64,000 nucleotides of DNA from Roseovarius sp. MMSF_3350 (GTDB lineage: Bacteria > Pseudomonadota > Alphaproteobacteria > Rhodobacterales > Rhodobacteraceae). Within the stretch, counting starts at the first letter, position 1, and every line of letters starts with the position of its first letter. The notes beneath the pieces are model-generated. The model was given only the letters and a program-made list of their open reading frames with translations, was not told where the DNA came from and did not search any database. Positions 25,676 to 34,912 of this stretch are shown here, one piece after another. A program made the translations under genes and the position numbers. Where the stretch lies: contig NZ_JASHIZ010000020.1 of assembly GCF_030733425.1 (NCBI RefSeq), positions 24,459-88,458 on the forward strand, written 5' to 3'.

Positions 25676-26434
25676 TCAGGACCGCCGGTTCGGCTCCTCC
25701 GCCTTGCCTGCGGTCAAATCGAGACTGATCTCGAATTTCACCATGTCGCCGCGATAGGAGACATCGTTGAAGTAAAGGACGCGGCCCAAAGGGTCCGTCA
25801 GGATCCGGCGGATGTCGCCAAGCGGAGAGCTGAGCGGCAAGCCCAGAAGCGACGCCTTGTCCATGTCCGCCTGCCCGATGGTCAGGGTCTGGTGGCACTT
25901 GGCGATGGTCACGCCGGGCAGCGACTCGATCACCGGGATGATCGTCTCGTGATCGAACCGCTCAGGGCATTGCGCGTAGAGATCCGAGGCGATGTAGGCA
26001 TCGGCCACGAGGCAATCGAGCCCCTTCAGAGCGTTCACACGCCGCAGGAAGACATACGAGTCGGCAGCGTTTCCTCCCTTGAGGTCGCCTGCCTTCAGCT
26101 CCACGTTCTCGCGCTTTTCAATGAGCCGCGGGTCGGTCTTGGTAACCATGTCCAAGAGCTCTGGCCAATCTAGCCCGACTGCAAACGTATCCTCGGCCCC
26201 CACGCTCTCGGTGACAAAGGTCCCTGCACCCTGTTGGCGCATCAGACGGCCTTCATCCTCGAGAATAGCGACCGCCTGACGGATGGTGACAGTGGCCACC
26301 TTGAATTCTTCGGCCAATTCGGAAATCGGTTTGAGCCTGTCGCCCGGGGACAACTCGCCGGAGCGCAACCGCTGGCGCAAGATATCCGCCACGTGGAGGT
26401 AAAGCTTGCCGGGACTTTTCCGCAGAACGTCCAT
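25676..26434 (-). CDS. GntR-family regulator with UTRA domain
   Basis: 252 residues. Winged HTH (about 5-70: LYLHVADILRQRLRSGELSPGDRL, ATVTIRQAVAILEDEGRL, GAGTFVTE) and a C-terminal UTRA ligand-binding domain (about 85-245), so HutC subfamily. Ligands of this group are often carboxylates or sugars. ATG 26434 is preferred (AGGGAT upstream); ATG at 26473 is possible but adds 13 unlikely residues. It stands between the TctCBA operon on the same strand and the divergent beta-oxidation operon at 26604, and could regulate both. A long inverted repeat starts just upstream of its start. Confidence 0.9.
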   Translation of the reverse strand: MDVLRKSPGKLYLHVADILRQRLRSGELSPGDRLKPISELAEEFKVATVTIRQAVAILEDEGRLMRQQGAGTFVTESVGAEDTFAVGLDWPELLDMVTKTDPRLIEKRENVELKAGDLKGGNAADSYVFLRRVNALKGLDCLVADAYIASDLYAQCPERFDHETIIPVIESLPGVTIAKCHQTLTIGQADMDKASLLGLPLSSPLGDIRRILTDPLGRVLYFNDVSYRGDMVKFEISLDLTAGKAEEPNRRS

Positions 26435-26439
26435 CGTTT

Positions 26440-26515
26440 CGATCCCTTGTTTCGTCGCGCTGCTCCGGCACACCGCCAGTGTATCGCTGCTATCACGCTA
26501 GCAAACAAAGGATCG
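26440..26515. promoter_or_regulatory. Long-range inverted repeat, candidate GntR operator pair
   Basis: CGATCCCTTGTTT (26440-26452) and AAACAAAGGATCG (26503-26515) are inverted copies with one mismatch in 13, with centres 63 bases apart, close to six helical turns. One arm lies at the GntR leader, the other towards the beta-oxidation operon promoter. This could bring two regulator dimers into a loop. Confidence 0.45.
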
Positions 26516-26603
26516 ACCCGTCCAGAAAATTGTGATTGTTTTTATGTCATTCCAATATTAGGATGTTTTCACCTAATTATGCGGGCCTTAGGGGAGGAGA
26601 CGA

Positions 26604-27377
26604 ATGCCGGACCTGATCCTGGAAGACCGCCGCAAGAGCGGCGTGATCCTGCTGACATTGAACAAACCTGACAGCCGAAACGCCTTGAGCCCGGATTTGC
26701 GGAAGGCCCTGACCGACCGGTTTGCCGCGCTCTACGACGACCTGGACGCGCGCTGCGTCGTGGTGACGGGCGATGACAAGGCATTCGTCGCCGGGGCCGA
26801 TCTGAAGGACATGGCCCGCATGGGCACGGCCGAGATTACCCGCTCTAACGTCCGGCGGATGTGGCAGGTAATCGGGCACTGCCCTATCCCCTTCATCGCT
26901 GCGGTGCGTGGCGTTGCCTTGGGCGGCGGTTGCGAACTGGCCATGCACGCGGACATCATCGTCGCGGGCGAAGGTGCCAAGTTCGGACAGCCCGAGATCA
27001 AGGTCGGCATCATGCCCGGCGGTGGTGGCACCCAGCGCCTTACCCGCGCGGTCGGCAAGTTCAAAGCCATGAAGATGATGCTGACGGGCGACCCCATAAC
27101 GGGGCGCGAGGCGTTCGATATGGGGTTGGCCAGCGAATGCGTGGCCGATGACGCGGTACTGGACCGCGCGATGGAGTTGGCCGAGCAGATCGCCGCCCTG
27201 CCCCCGCTGGCCGCACGCCGCATCAAGGAGGTCGTGCTGGCCGGTCAGGATACGTCGCTCGACGCAGGGCTTATGCTGGAACGGCGCACCTTCGACACTC
27301 TGTTTGACACAGAGGACAAGGAAGAGGGCATGAACGCCTTCATCGAAAAACGCAAACCGAACTTCAAAGGAAAATGA
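26604..27377 (+). CDS. Enoyl-CoA hydratase
   Basis: 257 residues, crotonase family. Oxyanion-hole segments AFVAGADLKDM (about 56-66) and ALGGGCELAMHADIIVA (about 106-122); GQPEIKVGIMPGGGGTQRL supplies the second catalytic glutamate (E in PEI) and the family G-G-G-G-T-Q-R motif, so both hydratase glutamates are present. Adds water to 2-enoyl-CoA. ATG 26604 follows GGGGAGGAG. First gene of a six-gene catabolic operon; overlaps the dehydrogenase gene by 4 bases. Confidence 0.95.
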   Translation: MPDLILEDRRKSGVILLTLNKPDSRNALSPDLRKALTDRFAALYDDLDARCVVVTGDDKAFVAGADLKDMARMGTAEITRSNVRRMWQVIGHCPIPFIAAVRGVALGGGCELAMHADIIVAGEGAKFGQPEIKVGIMPGGGGTQRLTRAVGKFKAMKMMLTGDPITGREAFDMGLASECVADDAVLDRAMELAEQIAALPPLAARRIKEVVLAGQDTSLDAGLMLERRTFDTLFDTEDKEEGMNAFIEKRKPNFKGK

Positions 27378-28906
27378 CCATGGCAGCAGACAGCGAAAGC
27401 CGAACCGTAGGCGTCGTCGGCGCAGGCGCCATGGGGCGCGGCATCGCACAGGTGGCGGCGACTGGCGGTTGCCGCGTGATCCTTTACGATGCGAGAGCCG
27501 AAGCCACCACCGAGGCGATCGAGTTCATCAACGGAATGCTGGACCGCGCCATAAAGAAAGAGCGCATGACCGCCGATGAGGCCGGCGCCGCAAAGGACCG
27601 GCTGATGCCGGCCAGGGACATGACGGATTTCTCCGAGGCCGACGTGGTGATCGAGGCGGTCAGCGAGGACATGGCACTGAAATCTGAGGTCTTTGCGGCG
27701 TTGGAAAAAGCCACGCGTCCCGACTGCATCCTGGCCAGCAACACGTCGTCCTTGTCGATCACCCGGCTGGCAGCGGCCTGCGACCGGCCCGACAGGGTTG
27801 CGGGCTTTCACTTCTTCAACCCGGTGCCGCTGATGCCGCTGGTCGAGGTCATCGCGGGCATCCGCACCGAGCCCGCCATCATCGACCGACTGGTCGAACT
27901 GGGCAAGGTCATGGGCCGCACACCTGTTCGCGTGGCCGATGCGCCGGGGTTCCTGGTCAATCAGGTGGGGCGAGGTTACACGCTGGAGGCCACGAACCTG
28001 GTGGACGAGGGCGTGTCGACCTTCGCCGACGTGGACGCCATCATGCGCGACGCCGCGGGCTTTCGCATGGGGCCATTCGAACTGCTGGACCTGACCGCGC
28101 TCGACGTAACTCACCCAGCGACGGTCGAGATCTACGAGCAATCCTATCACGAACCGCGCTTCCGCCCCGCGATGCTGATGGGGCAGCGGATGCAGGCGGG
28201 CCTTTTGGGCCGCAAGACCAAGCAGGGTCACTATGTCTACGAGGACGGCAAACAGCAACGCCCCGAAGAACCCGCCGCGCCGGAGTTCGAGGGCGGCACC
28301 TTCTGGGTAGAACCCGGAGAGGATGCCGACGCCCTGAAAGAGATCGTCACTGCATCGGGCGCCGAGTTGGAAACCGGCGACAGCCCCGGCGCGGACGCAG
28401 TCATTCTGATCATGCCCCTTGGCCTTGATGCCACAACTCACGCAGCGCGGGCCGGACTGGACGCCGCGCGCACGGTCGCCGTCGATCCCATTTTCGACTT
28501 CAAGGGCCGCCGGACGGTGATGAAAACCATAGTCACCGGCGCCGAGCCGATGCGCAAGGCGCATGCCATGCTGGCCCAAGACGGCACACCTGTCACTCGC
28601 ATCCAGGACAGCCCCGGCTTCGTCGCGCAGCGGATCCTCGCAATGATCTGCGCCATCGGCGCCAGCGTGGCGCAGAACAGGATCGCCACGCCCGGAGATG
28701 TCGACCGCGCGGTGAAGCTGGGCCTCAACTATCCCAACGGCCCGCTGGAATTCGCCGATGTGCTGGGCGTGTCGCGGATCGTGCAGATTCTCGACGGGAT
28801 GGCCGAATGCTCGGGCGATCCGCGCCACCGCGTCGGTCCATGGCTGCGCCGCCGCGCCGCCCTCGGCATGTCAGCAACGACCGAAGAGACACCGGCGCGG
28901 GGCTGA
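27374..28906 (+). CDS. 3-hydroxyacyl-CoA dehydrogenase (PaaH/FadB2-like)
   Basis: 510 residues. N-terminal Rossmann fold with GAGAMGRGIAQ (about 17-27), NTSSLSI and HFFNPVPLMPLVE (catalytic His-Glu pair), then two copies of the C-terminal helical domain; the second copy (FVAQRILAMICAIG) includes NYPNGPLEFAD. This long form, without a hydratase domain, is the PaaH type that oxidises 3-hydroxyacyl-CoA (also 3-hydroxyadipyl-CoA) with NAD. ATG 27374 overlaps the hydratase stop (ATGA); a second ATG two codons later is possible. Fits between hydratase and thiolase in the pathway. Confidence 0.94.
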   Translation: MTMAADSESRTVGVVGAGAMGRGIAQVAATGGCRVILYDARAEATTEAIEFINGMLDRAIKKERMTADEAGAAKDRLMPARDMTDFSEADVVIEAVSEDMALKSEVFAALEKATRPDCILASNTSSLSITRLAAACDRPDRVAGFHFFNPVPLMPLVEVIAGIRTEPAIIDRLVELGKVMGRTPVRVADAPGFLVNQVGRGYTLEATNLVDEGVSTFADVDAIMRDAAGFRMGPFELLDLTALDVTHPATVEIYEQSYHEPRFRPAMLMGQRMQAGLLGRKTKQGHYVYEDGKQQRPEEPAAPEFEGGTFWVEPGEDADALKEIVTASGAELETGDSPGADAVILIMPLGLDATTHAARAGLDAARTVAVDPIFDFKGRRTVMKTIVTGAEPMRKAHAMLAQDGTPVTRIQDSPGFVAQRILAMICAIGASVAQNRIATPGDVDRAVKLGLNYPNGPLEFADVLGVSRIVQILDGMAECSGDPRHRVGPWLRRRAALGMSATTEETPARG

Positions 28907-28965
28907 GCCGCCCTGCGCCCTGACGAACAGACAAGACAAAGAAGACATTCGAAAGGAACTCCACG

Positions 28966-30168
28966 ATGCTCGATGCCTATATCTATGACGGTCTGCGCAG
29001 CCCCTTCGGACGCTCGGGCGGCGCGCTGTCCGGCATCCGCCCAGATGACCTGCTGGCCGAGGTGATCAAGCCGCTGATGGAGCGTGCCGACATTGACGGC
29101 GCCGCCATCGATGACGTCATCGTCGGCTGCGGCAATCAGGCGGGCGAGGACAGCCGCTGTGTTGCGCGCCACGCCCTGCTTCGCGCTGGACTGCCGGAAA
29201 CGGTGCCGGGCACGGTGATCCAGCGGAACTGCGGCAGCGGCCTTGGCGCGATGGTCTCGGCCGCTCATGCTCTGACATGTGGCGAGGGCGAAGTGTTGAT
29301 CTCGGGTGGTGTCGAAAGCATGAGCCGCTCGCCCTTCGTAGTGGGCAAGCACGCCCGCCCCTTTGCCCGCAACCTCGAATGGTTCGACAGCGCGGTGGGT
29401 GCGCGCTTTCCCAACCCGCAGTTGGAAAAGGAATTCGGCAACGATTCCATGCCCAAGACTGCCGACAACCTGGCCAAGGAGCATGACATCAGCCGCGAGG
29501 ACAGCGACGCCTATGCCCTGCGCTCGCAACAAGGTTGGGCCAAGGCGCACGCGCACGGCTTCTTTGCCTCGGAAATCACGCCGATCACCGTGCCCGGCGG
29601 ACGTGGGCGCGAGGATGTCACGGTCGAGACCGACGAGCACCCCCGCCCCAAGACCGATATGGAAGGGCTGGCCAAGCTGCGGGCCATCCACACGGACGGC
29701 GTGACCACGGCGGGCAGCGCCTCGGGCCTCAATGACGGCGCCGTGGCGCTGATGATGGGTAACAAGGCGGCGGGCGAGAAAATCGGGCGCGACCCGATTG
29801 CCCGCATTTTAGCCAGCGGTGTTGCTGGCGTGCCGCCGCGCACGATGGGCTATGGCCCCGTTCCGGCCTCGGAACTGGCGCTGAAGCGTGCAGGCCTCGG
29901 CATGGACGACATGGGCGTGATCGAGATCAACGAGGCCTTCGCCGCGCAGGCGCTGGCCTGCATGAAGGGCATGGGCCTGTCGTCAGACGACGACCGGGTG
30001 AACCCCAACGGCGGCGCGATCGCCATCGGCCACCCGCTCGGCGCATCCGGCCCCCGCATCGCGCTGACCGCCATTCACGAGGCCAGGCGCCGCGGCGCGA
30101 AATACGCGTTGGCGTCGATGTGCATCGGCATGGGCCAGGGTATCGCGGTCGTCATGGAAGTGCTGTGA
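28966..30168 (+). CDS. Acetyl-CoA acyltransferase (thiolase, PaaJ/PcaF-like)
   Basis: 400 residues. Catalytic Cys89 in QRNCGSGLGAM, NEAFA loop, His356 in GHPLGASG and Cys386 in CIGMGQG are all present. Cleaves 3-oxoacyl-CoA with CoA to give acetyl-CoA plus a shortened acyl-CoA; the PaaJ/PcaF group works on 3-oxoadipyl-CoA, which cannot be told from sequence alone. ATG 28966 has AAGGAAC upstream, 59 bases after the dehydrogenase; the next gene starts on the last base of its stop (TGATG). Confidence 0.95.
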   Translation: MLDAYIYDGLRSPFGRSGGALSGIRPDDLLAEVIKPLMERADIDGAAIDDVIVGCGNQAGEDSRCVARHALLRAGLPETVPGTVIQRNCGSGLGAMVSAAHALTCGEGEVLISGGVESMSRSPFVVGKHARPFARNLEWFDSAVGARFPNPQLEKEFGNDSMPKTADNLAKEHDISREDSDAYALRSQQGWAKAHAHGFFASEITPITVPGGRGREDVTVETDEHPRPKTDMEGLAKLRAIHTDGVTTAGSASGLNDGAVALMMGNKAAGEKIGRDPIARILASGVAGVPPRTMGYGPVPASELALKRAGLGMDDMGVIEINEAFAAQALACMKGMGLSSDDDRVNPNGGAIAIGHPLGASGPRIALTAIHEARRRGAKYALASMCIGMGQGIAVVMEVL

Positions 30169-31352
30169 TGGCGGATGGCGGCAAACCCCATTTCGAGTGG
30201 CGCGACCCGCTGCTGATCGAGGACCTGCTGAGCGAGGAAGAGCGGATGATCCGCGATTCCGCCCATGACTTCGCGCAGGAACGCCTGATGCCTCTCATTC
30301 GCGACTGGCACCGGCACGAGACCTTCGATCCCGCGATCATGCGCGAACTGGGCGAGATGGGGTTCCTGGGTATGCAGATCGACGGCTACGGCTGTGCCGG
30401 TGCAAGCTACACCGCCTATGGCCTTGTCGCGCGGGAGTTGGAGCGGGTCGATGCCGCCTTTCGTTCGGCGTGTGGGGTGCAGGGCGGGCTGGCGATGACG
30501 CCGATCCACCGCTTCGGCAGTGACGAACAAAAGGAAAAGTACCTGCCGCCCATGGCGCGGGGCGAGTTGATCGGCTGTTTCGGCCTGACCGAACCCGACG
30601 CCGGCTCGGACCCATCGCGAATGCGGGCGCGGGCCCGGCCCGTCGATGGTGGTTACCGCCTGTCGGGCAACAAGGTGTGGATCACGCACGCTTCGATCGC
30701 CGATGTGCTGGTGGTCTGGGCGCGCGATGACGAAGACGTGGTGCGCGGCTTCATCCTGGAAAAGGGTGCCAAGGGGCTGGAGACGCGCAAGATCGAGGGC
30801 AAGTTCTCGGTCCGGGCGTCGCCCACGGGCGAGATTTCGATGGACGAGGTGTTCGTTCCGACTCACCAGATGCTGCCCCATGCCAAGGGCCTGTCGGCGC
30901 CGCTCACCTGCCTTAACCGGGCGCGGCTGGCGATCTGCTGGGGCTCGATGGGGGCCGCCGAATTCTGCTGGCAGGCCTCGCGCGACTACGTGATGGAGCG
31001 CCAGCAATTCGGCCGCTCGCTGGCGGCAAGCCAGCTGGTGCAGGCCAAGCTCGCGGACATGCAGAGCGAGATCGCCCTGTCGCTGCACGCCACCCTGCGC
31101 CTGTCGCGGCTGCAGGACGAGGGGCGCGCCACGCCCGAGATGTTCTCGCTGGTCAAGCGCAACGCGGCGCGCAAGGCGCTGGAGATATGCCGAACGGCGC
31201 GGGACATGCATGGCGGCAACGGCATATCCGACGAGTACCACGTGGTGCGCCACATGCTGAATCTCGAGGTCGAGAACACTCTGGAAGGCACCTATGACAT
31301 ACACTCGCTGGTGCTGGGGGCCGCGCAGACCGGCATCCGCGCCTTCGCGTGA
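30168..31352 (+). CDS. Glutaryl-CoA dehydrogenase-like acyl-CoA dehydrogenase
   Basis: 394 residues, FAD-dependent acyl-CoA dehydrogenase very like glutaryl-CoA dehydrogenase (GcdH). Features: DPLLIEDLLSEEERMIRD, CFGLTEPDAGSDPS (FAD/substrate segment), KVWITHASIADVLVVWA, and catalytic Glu373 in LEGTYDIH. The arginine that contacts the substrate carboxylate in glutaryl-CoA dehydrogenase is retained in RVDAAFRS. GcdH oxidises and decarboxylates glutaryl-CoA to crotonyl-CoA, which the hydratase, dehydrogenase and thiolase here would finish to acetyl-CoA. ATG 30168 shares one base with the thiolase stop. Decarboxylating activity is inferred, not shown. Confidence 0.9.
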   Translation: MADGGKPHFEWRDPLLIEDLLSEEERMIRDSAHDFAQERLMPLIRDWHRHETFDPAIMRELGEMGFLGMQIDGYGCAGASYTAYGLVARELERVDAAFRSACGVQGGLAMTPIHRFGSDEQKEKYLPPMARGELIGCFGLTEPDAGSDPSRMRARARPVDGGYRLSGNKVWITHASIADVLVVWARDDEDVVRGFILEKGAKGLETRKIEGKFSVRASPTGEISMDEVFVPTHQMLPHAKGLSAPLTCLNRARLAICWGSMGAAEFCWQASRDYVMERQQFGRSLAASQLVQAKLADMQSEIALSLHATLRLSRLQDEGRATPEMFSLVKRNAARKALEICRTARDMHGGNGISDEYHVVRHMLNLEVENTLEGTYDIHSLVLGAAQTGIRAFA

Positions 31353-31372
31353 TAATCAGGAGGACGGAGAGA

Positions 31373-32776
31373 ATGGACGCATCCGATCCAGGACCGATCA
31401 TCAACGGCCTTGTCGCCAAGGCCCGCGACGCCATGGCAAAGTTCGCAAACGCCACTCAGGATGACGCCGACGCCGCCGTCACCGCGCTGGCCTGGGCCAT
31501 CTACGAACCGCGTCGCGCCCGCGCGCTGGCCGAACTGGCGGTGGAGCAGACCGGCCTCGGCGACATCGAAAGCAAGGTCATCAAGAACCAGCGCAAGACC
31601 TTCGGCTGCCTGCGTGACCTTTCCCGTGTCAAAAGCGTGGGCGTGATCAAGGACGACCCCGACCGCGGGATGGTGAAATATGCCAAGCCCGTGGGCGTCG
31701 TGGCCGCCGTGACGCCTTCGACCAACCCCACTGCGACGCCGGTGAACAAGGCGATGTTCGCGGTCAAAAGCCGAAATGCGGTTATTATCGCACCCTCCCC
31801 CTCGGCTTGGGGCGCCACCAACGCCGCGGTCGGGCACATGCGGGCGGAGTTGGAAAAATGCGGCTTCCCGGCCGACCTGGTTCAAATCCTGCCCAAGCCG
31901 GTTAACAAGGCCCTGACGCAGGAGTTGATGGAGCAGGCGGACCTCGTGGTCGTCACCGGGTCGCAGAACAACGTGCGCCGCGCCTATTCCTCGGGCACCC
32001 CGGCGATCGGCGTGGGCGCGGGCAATGTGCCGGTGGTGATCGACGAAAGTGCCGATCTCGATGATGCGGCGGCCAAGATCTGCCAGTCAAAAACCTTTGA
32101 CAATGCCACATCCTGTTCCTCGGAAAACTCGGTGCTGATCCATGAGGCGGTTTATGACGAGGCCATCGCGGCACTGGCCCGCGCGGGGGGCTATGTCTGC
32201 TCGGCTGAGGAAAAGGAGCGTGTGCGCGAAAGGCTTTGGACGAACGGCAGTCTGAACCGCCGGGTGATCGCCAAGGATGCGGAAACCCTGTGCGAGGTCT
32301 TCGAACTGGACGACGCGGCCAAAGGCGCACGATTTTTTATGGTCGAGGAGGGCCGCCCTGATCCCGACAGCCTGTTTACGGACGAGAAGCTGTCGCTGGT
32401 GCTGACGGTCTATCGGATCACCGACATGGAGGACGCGGTGGATCAGCTAAGCAGCATCCTCGATGTCTGCGGCAAGGGGCATTCGGTGGGCATCCACACC
32501 GCCACGCCGGACCACGCGCAGATGCTGGCCGAGCGGATCGACGTGGTGCGCGTATTGGTTAACCAGGCGCACACCATGGGCAATGGAGGCAGTTTCGAAA
32601 ACGCGCTGGAATTCACCTTGTCCATGGGTGGCGGCACCTGGGCCGGCAACTCGATCACCGAGAACCTCAATGCGCGGCATTTCATGAATATCACTCATCT
32701 CGTGCGGACCATCCCGACGGACAAACCATCCGAGGAAGAGCTTTTCGGAACACATTGGAAACGGCATGGAAAATAA
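31373..32776 (+). CDS. CoA-acylating aldehyde dehydrogenase (EutE/SauS-like)
   Basis: 467 residues. Aldehyde dehydrogenase of the CoA-dependent acylating class: NAD-binding PVGVVAAVTPSTNPTATP, TGSQNNVRRAYSSG, and catalytic Cys248 in NATSCSSENS. Members make acyl-CoA directly from the aldehyde and are seen as EutE (acetaldehyde) or SauS (sulfoacetaldehyde). ATG 31373 follows AGGAGG; the GTG at 31349 overlaps the upstream stop but lacks a site. Its place after glutaryl-CoA dehydrogenase suggests it supplies acyl-CoA from a semialdehyde, or disposes of acetaldehyde. Exact substrate unknown. Confidence 0.88.
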   Translation: MDASDPGPIINGLVAKARDAMAKFANATQDDADAAVTALAWAIYEPRRARALAELAVEQTGLGDIESKVIKNQRKTFGCLRDLSRVKSVGVIKDDPDRGMVKYAKPVGVVAAVTPSTNPTATPVNKAMFAVKSRNAVIIAPSPSAWGATNAAVGHMRAELEKCGFPADLVQILPKPVNKALTQELMEQADLVVVTGSQNNVRRAYSSGTPAIGVGAGNVPVVIDESADLDDAAAKICQSKTFDNATSCSSENSVLIHEAVYDEAIAALARAGGYVCSAEEKERVRERLWTNGSLNRRVIAKDAETLCEVFELDDAAKGARFFMVEEGRPDPDSLFTDEKLSLVLTVYRITDMEDAVDQLSSILDVCGKGHSVGIHTATPDHAQMLAERIDVVRVLVNQAHTMGNGGSFENALEFTLSMGGGTWAGNSITENLNARHFMNITHLVRTIPTDKPSEEELFGTHWKRHGK

Positions 32777-32789
32777 GGGGCATACCGAC

Positions 32790-34889
32790 ATGAAAGACCT
32801 GACCGGGCGCGACGCCCTCGACTGCCTGCTCTCGCCGCAATCCATCGCGATCATCGGCGTGTCGAACGATTTCAACAAGTTGAACGGCCGAGTTATGAAG
32901 TTCCTGCTGGATAAGGGTTATACCGGACAGATCTTTCCGGTGAATCCCAAGTATGACGAGGTCGGCGGGCACCACTGCTACAGTGGGATCGGCGAGATCG
33001 CTGAAACACCGGACCTGGCCGTCATCTCCGTCCCCGCCAAGCTGGTGCCGGAGCAACTGACCGCCGCCGGAGAGGCTGGCGTGCGCGCCGCCATCGTCTT
33101 CAGTTCGGGTTTTGGCGAGATGGGCGAGGAAGGCCGCGAGAAGGAGCGCGAGGTGGTCGAGATCGCCGCGCGTTATGACATGCGCCTCTGCGGACCAAAC
33201 ACCTTGGGCATCATCAATGCCTTCGACGGGGCGTTCGCCACCTTCACCCAGTACGGTATGGGCAAGACCAGCCCCGGGCCGGTGGGCTTCGTCACCCAGT
33301 CGGGCGCCTTCGGCACCGCAATCGCGGCGCTGGCGCGCAAGCGGGGGCTGGGGCTCGGCTATTTCGCCAATACCGGCAACGAGACGGATGTGACTTTTGC
33401 CGACTGCCTGGGCAAGATTGTCGAGGATCCGCGAATTTCCACTCTGGCAGGCTATATAGAGGGGGTCACCGACGGCCCGGGGCTGATCCGCACGGCGCGC
33501 CGGGCGATGGAATTGGGCAAGCCACTGACCGTGACCAAGGTGGGCCGCACTGAAAGCGGCGCTCGGGCGGCGTCGTCCCATACCGGGGCGCTGGCGGGTG
33601 AGGACGCGGTATTCGACGGGATCACAAGACAGTTCGGCGTGATCCGCGCCCGTAACGAGGAACACATGCTGGATATCGTCGATATGTCCACCACCACCGC
33701 CTGCCCCGAGGGGCGCGGGGTTGGCATCGTGACGCAATCGGGCGGCGCCGGCGTGCTGATGAGCGACCGGGCCGAAGAAGTCGGCCTGAACGTGCCGCAG
33801 TTATCCGAGCCATCGGTGGCGCGGCTGCGCGAGATCTTGCCCGCCTTCGGTGCTGCCGGAAACCCTGTGGACGTGACGGCGCAGTTCATCGCCGATCCGT
33901 CGATGCTGAAGGAAAGCGTCAAGGCGGTGCTGGACGATCCCAAGGTGCACGTGGCCGCCGTCTGGCTGCAGTTGATGGACGGGTTCGTCGATACGCTGAC
34001 CGAGACGTTCCGGCAACTGAAGGAAGAAACCACCAAGCCCTTCGTCGTGTCGTGGGTGGCTGCGCCCGAGGAAGGCCTGCAAGCGCTGCGCGATCTGGGC
34101 ATCTGCGCCCTGCGCGGGGCCGAGCCCACTATCGACGCCATCGCGGCACTGGTTCACTGGAACGAGGCGCGGCAAGCCTGGCTGGCCGACAAAGGCGACG
34201 CGATGCCGCCAAGCGTCCTGCCCGCGCCTGGCGCAGGCCCGGTACCGACTGTCCGCACCGCCAAGATGCTGGCGGATGCCAGCGTGCCCGTTGCGCGCGT
34301 GGGATTGGCGACCTCTGCCGATGAGGCCGCGGCGCTGGCCGAGGATATAGGCTTGCCCGTGGCTCTGAAGATCGAATCTGCTGACATCCTGCACAAGACC
34401 GAGGTGGGCGGCGTCGAGATCGGGCTGAAGGATGTCGATGCCCTGCGCTCCGCCTACGCGCGGATCATGGAAAAGGCCGCCAAAGCCGCGCCCGAGGCCA
34501 GGCTGGATGGTGTGACTGTGCAGCAGATGGGCGGCGGGACTGTTGAGATGGTGATCGGCCTTCGCCGCGATCCGGTGTTCGGCCCCGTTGTGATGGTTGG
34601 CATGGGCGGCATCCTGATCGAGGTGCAGAAGGATGTGGTATTCCATCGCGCCCCGGTAACCGATGCCGAGGCGGGCCGGATGCTGAACAGCCTGAAGGGA
34701 AAGGTGATGTTGGACGGCGTTCGGGGCGCACCGCCGGTAGATCGCGCGGCACTTTGCAAGATGATCAGCGCGGTGTCGCGCTTTGCAGTAGCCTCCGAGG
34801 ATTGGCTGGACGAACTGGACCTGAACCCGGTTCTGGCCGGACCGGATGGCGTGATCGCGGTGGATTGCCTGCTGATTTCGGACAAGTAA
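32790..34889 (+). CDS. ADP-forming acyl-CoA synthetase (acetate-CoA ligase family)
   Basis: 699 residues, fused alpha-beta form of the NDP-forming acyl-CoA synthetase. CoA-binding Rossmann domain (about 10-130: IAIIGVSNDFNKLNGRVMKFLL), succinyl-CoA-ligase-like core with phospho-His264 in ASSHTGALAG, and a C-terminal ATP-grasp domain (about 475-695: LPVALKIESADILHKTEVGG). Makes acyl-CoA from acid, CoA and ATP, or the reverse, yielding ATP from acyl-CoA. ATG 32790 (MKDLTGR) is favoured for its AAGGGG site; ATG 32766 is inside the previous gene. Last gene of the operon. Substrate may be a dicarboxylate brought in by the Tct transporter. Confidence 0.92.
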   Translation: MKDLTGRDALDCLLSPQSIAIIGVSNDFNKLNGRVMKFLLDKGYTGQIFPVNPKYDEVGGHHCYSGIGEIAETPDLAVISVPAKLVPEQLTAAGEAGVRAAIVFSSGFGEMGEEGREKEREVVEIAARYDMRLCGPNTLGIINAFDGAFATFTQYGMGKTSPGPVGFVTQSGAFGTAIAALARKRGLGLGYFANTGNETDVTFADCLGKIVEDPRISTLAGYIEGVTDGPGLIRTARRAMELGKPLTVTKVGRTESGARAASSHTGALAGEDAVFDGITRQFGVIRARNEEHMLDIVDMSTTTACPEGRGVGIVTQSGGAGVLMSDRAEEVGLNVPQLSEPSVARLREILPAFGAAGNPVDVTAQFIADPSMLKESVKAVLDDPKVHVAAVWLQLMDGFVDTLTETFRQLKEETTKPFVVSWVAAPEEGLQALRDLGICALRGAEPTIDAIAALVHWNEARQAWLADKGDAMPPSVLPAPGAGPVPTVRTAKMLADASVPVARVGLATSADEAAALAEDIGLPVALKIESADILHKTEVGGVEIGLKDVDALRSAYARIMEKAAKAAPEARLDGVTVQQMGGGTVEMVIGLRRDPVFGPVVMVGMGGILIEVQKDVVFHRAPVTDAEAGRMLNSLKGKVMLDGVRGAPPVDRAALCKMISAVSRFAVASEDWLDELDLNPVLAGPDGVIAVDCLLISDK

Positions 34890-34912
34890 TTCGGGTTCAA
34901 TGCGCGGCAAGC

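Noticed and set aside
27245..28828. Long minus-strand frame opposite the 3-hydroxyacyl-CoA dehydrogenase
   Set aside because: The + strand encodes a complete, motif-supported dehydrogenase. The antisense frame is a codon-bias artefact.
20669..34889. Dioxygenase and CoA-acylating aldehyde dehydrogenase as a taurine/sulfoacetaldehyde pathway
   Set aside because: No sulfite exporter or sulfoacetate gene is present, and the rest of the operon fits dicarboxylate beta-oxidation better. Kept only as an alternative.
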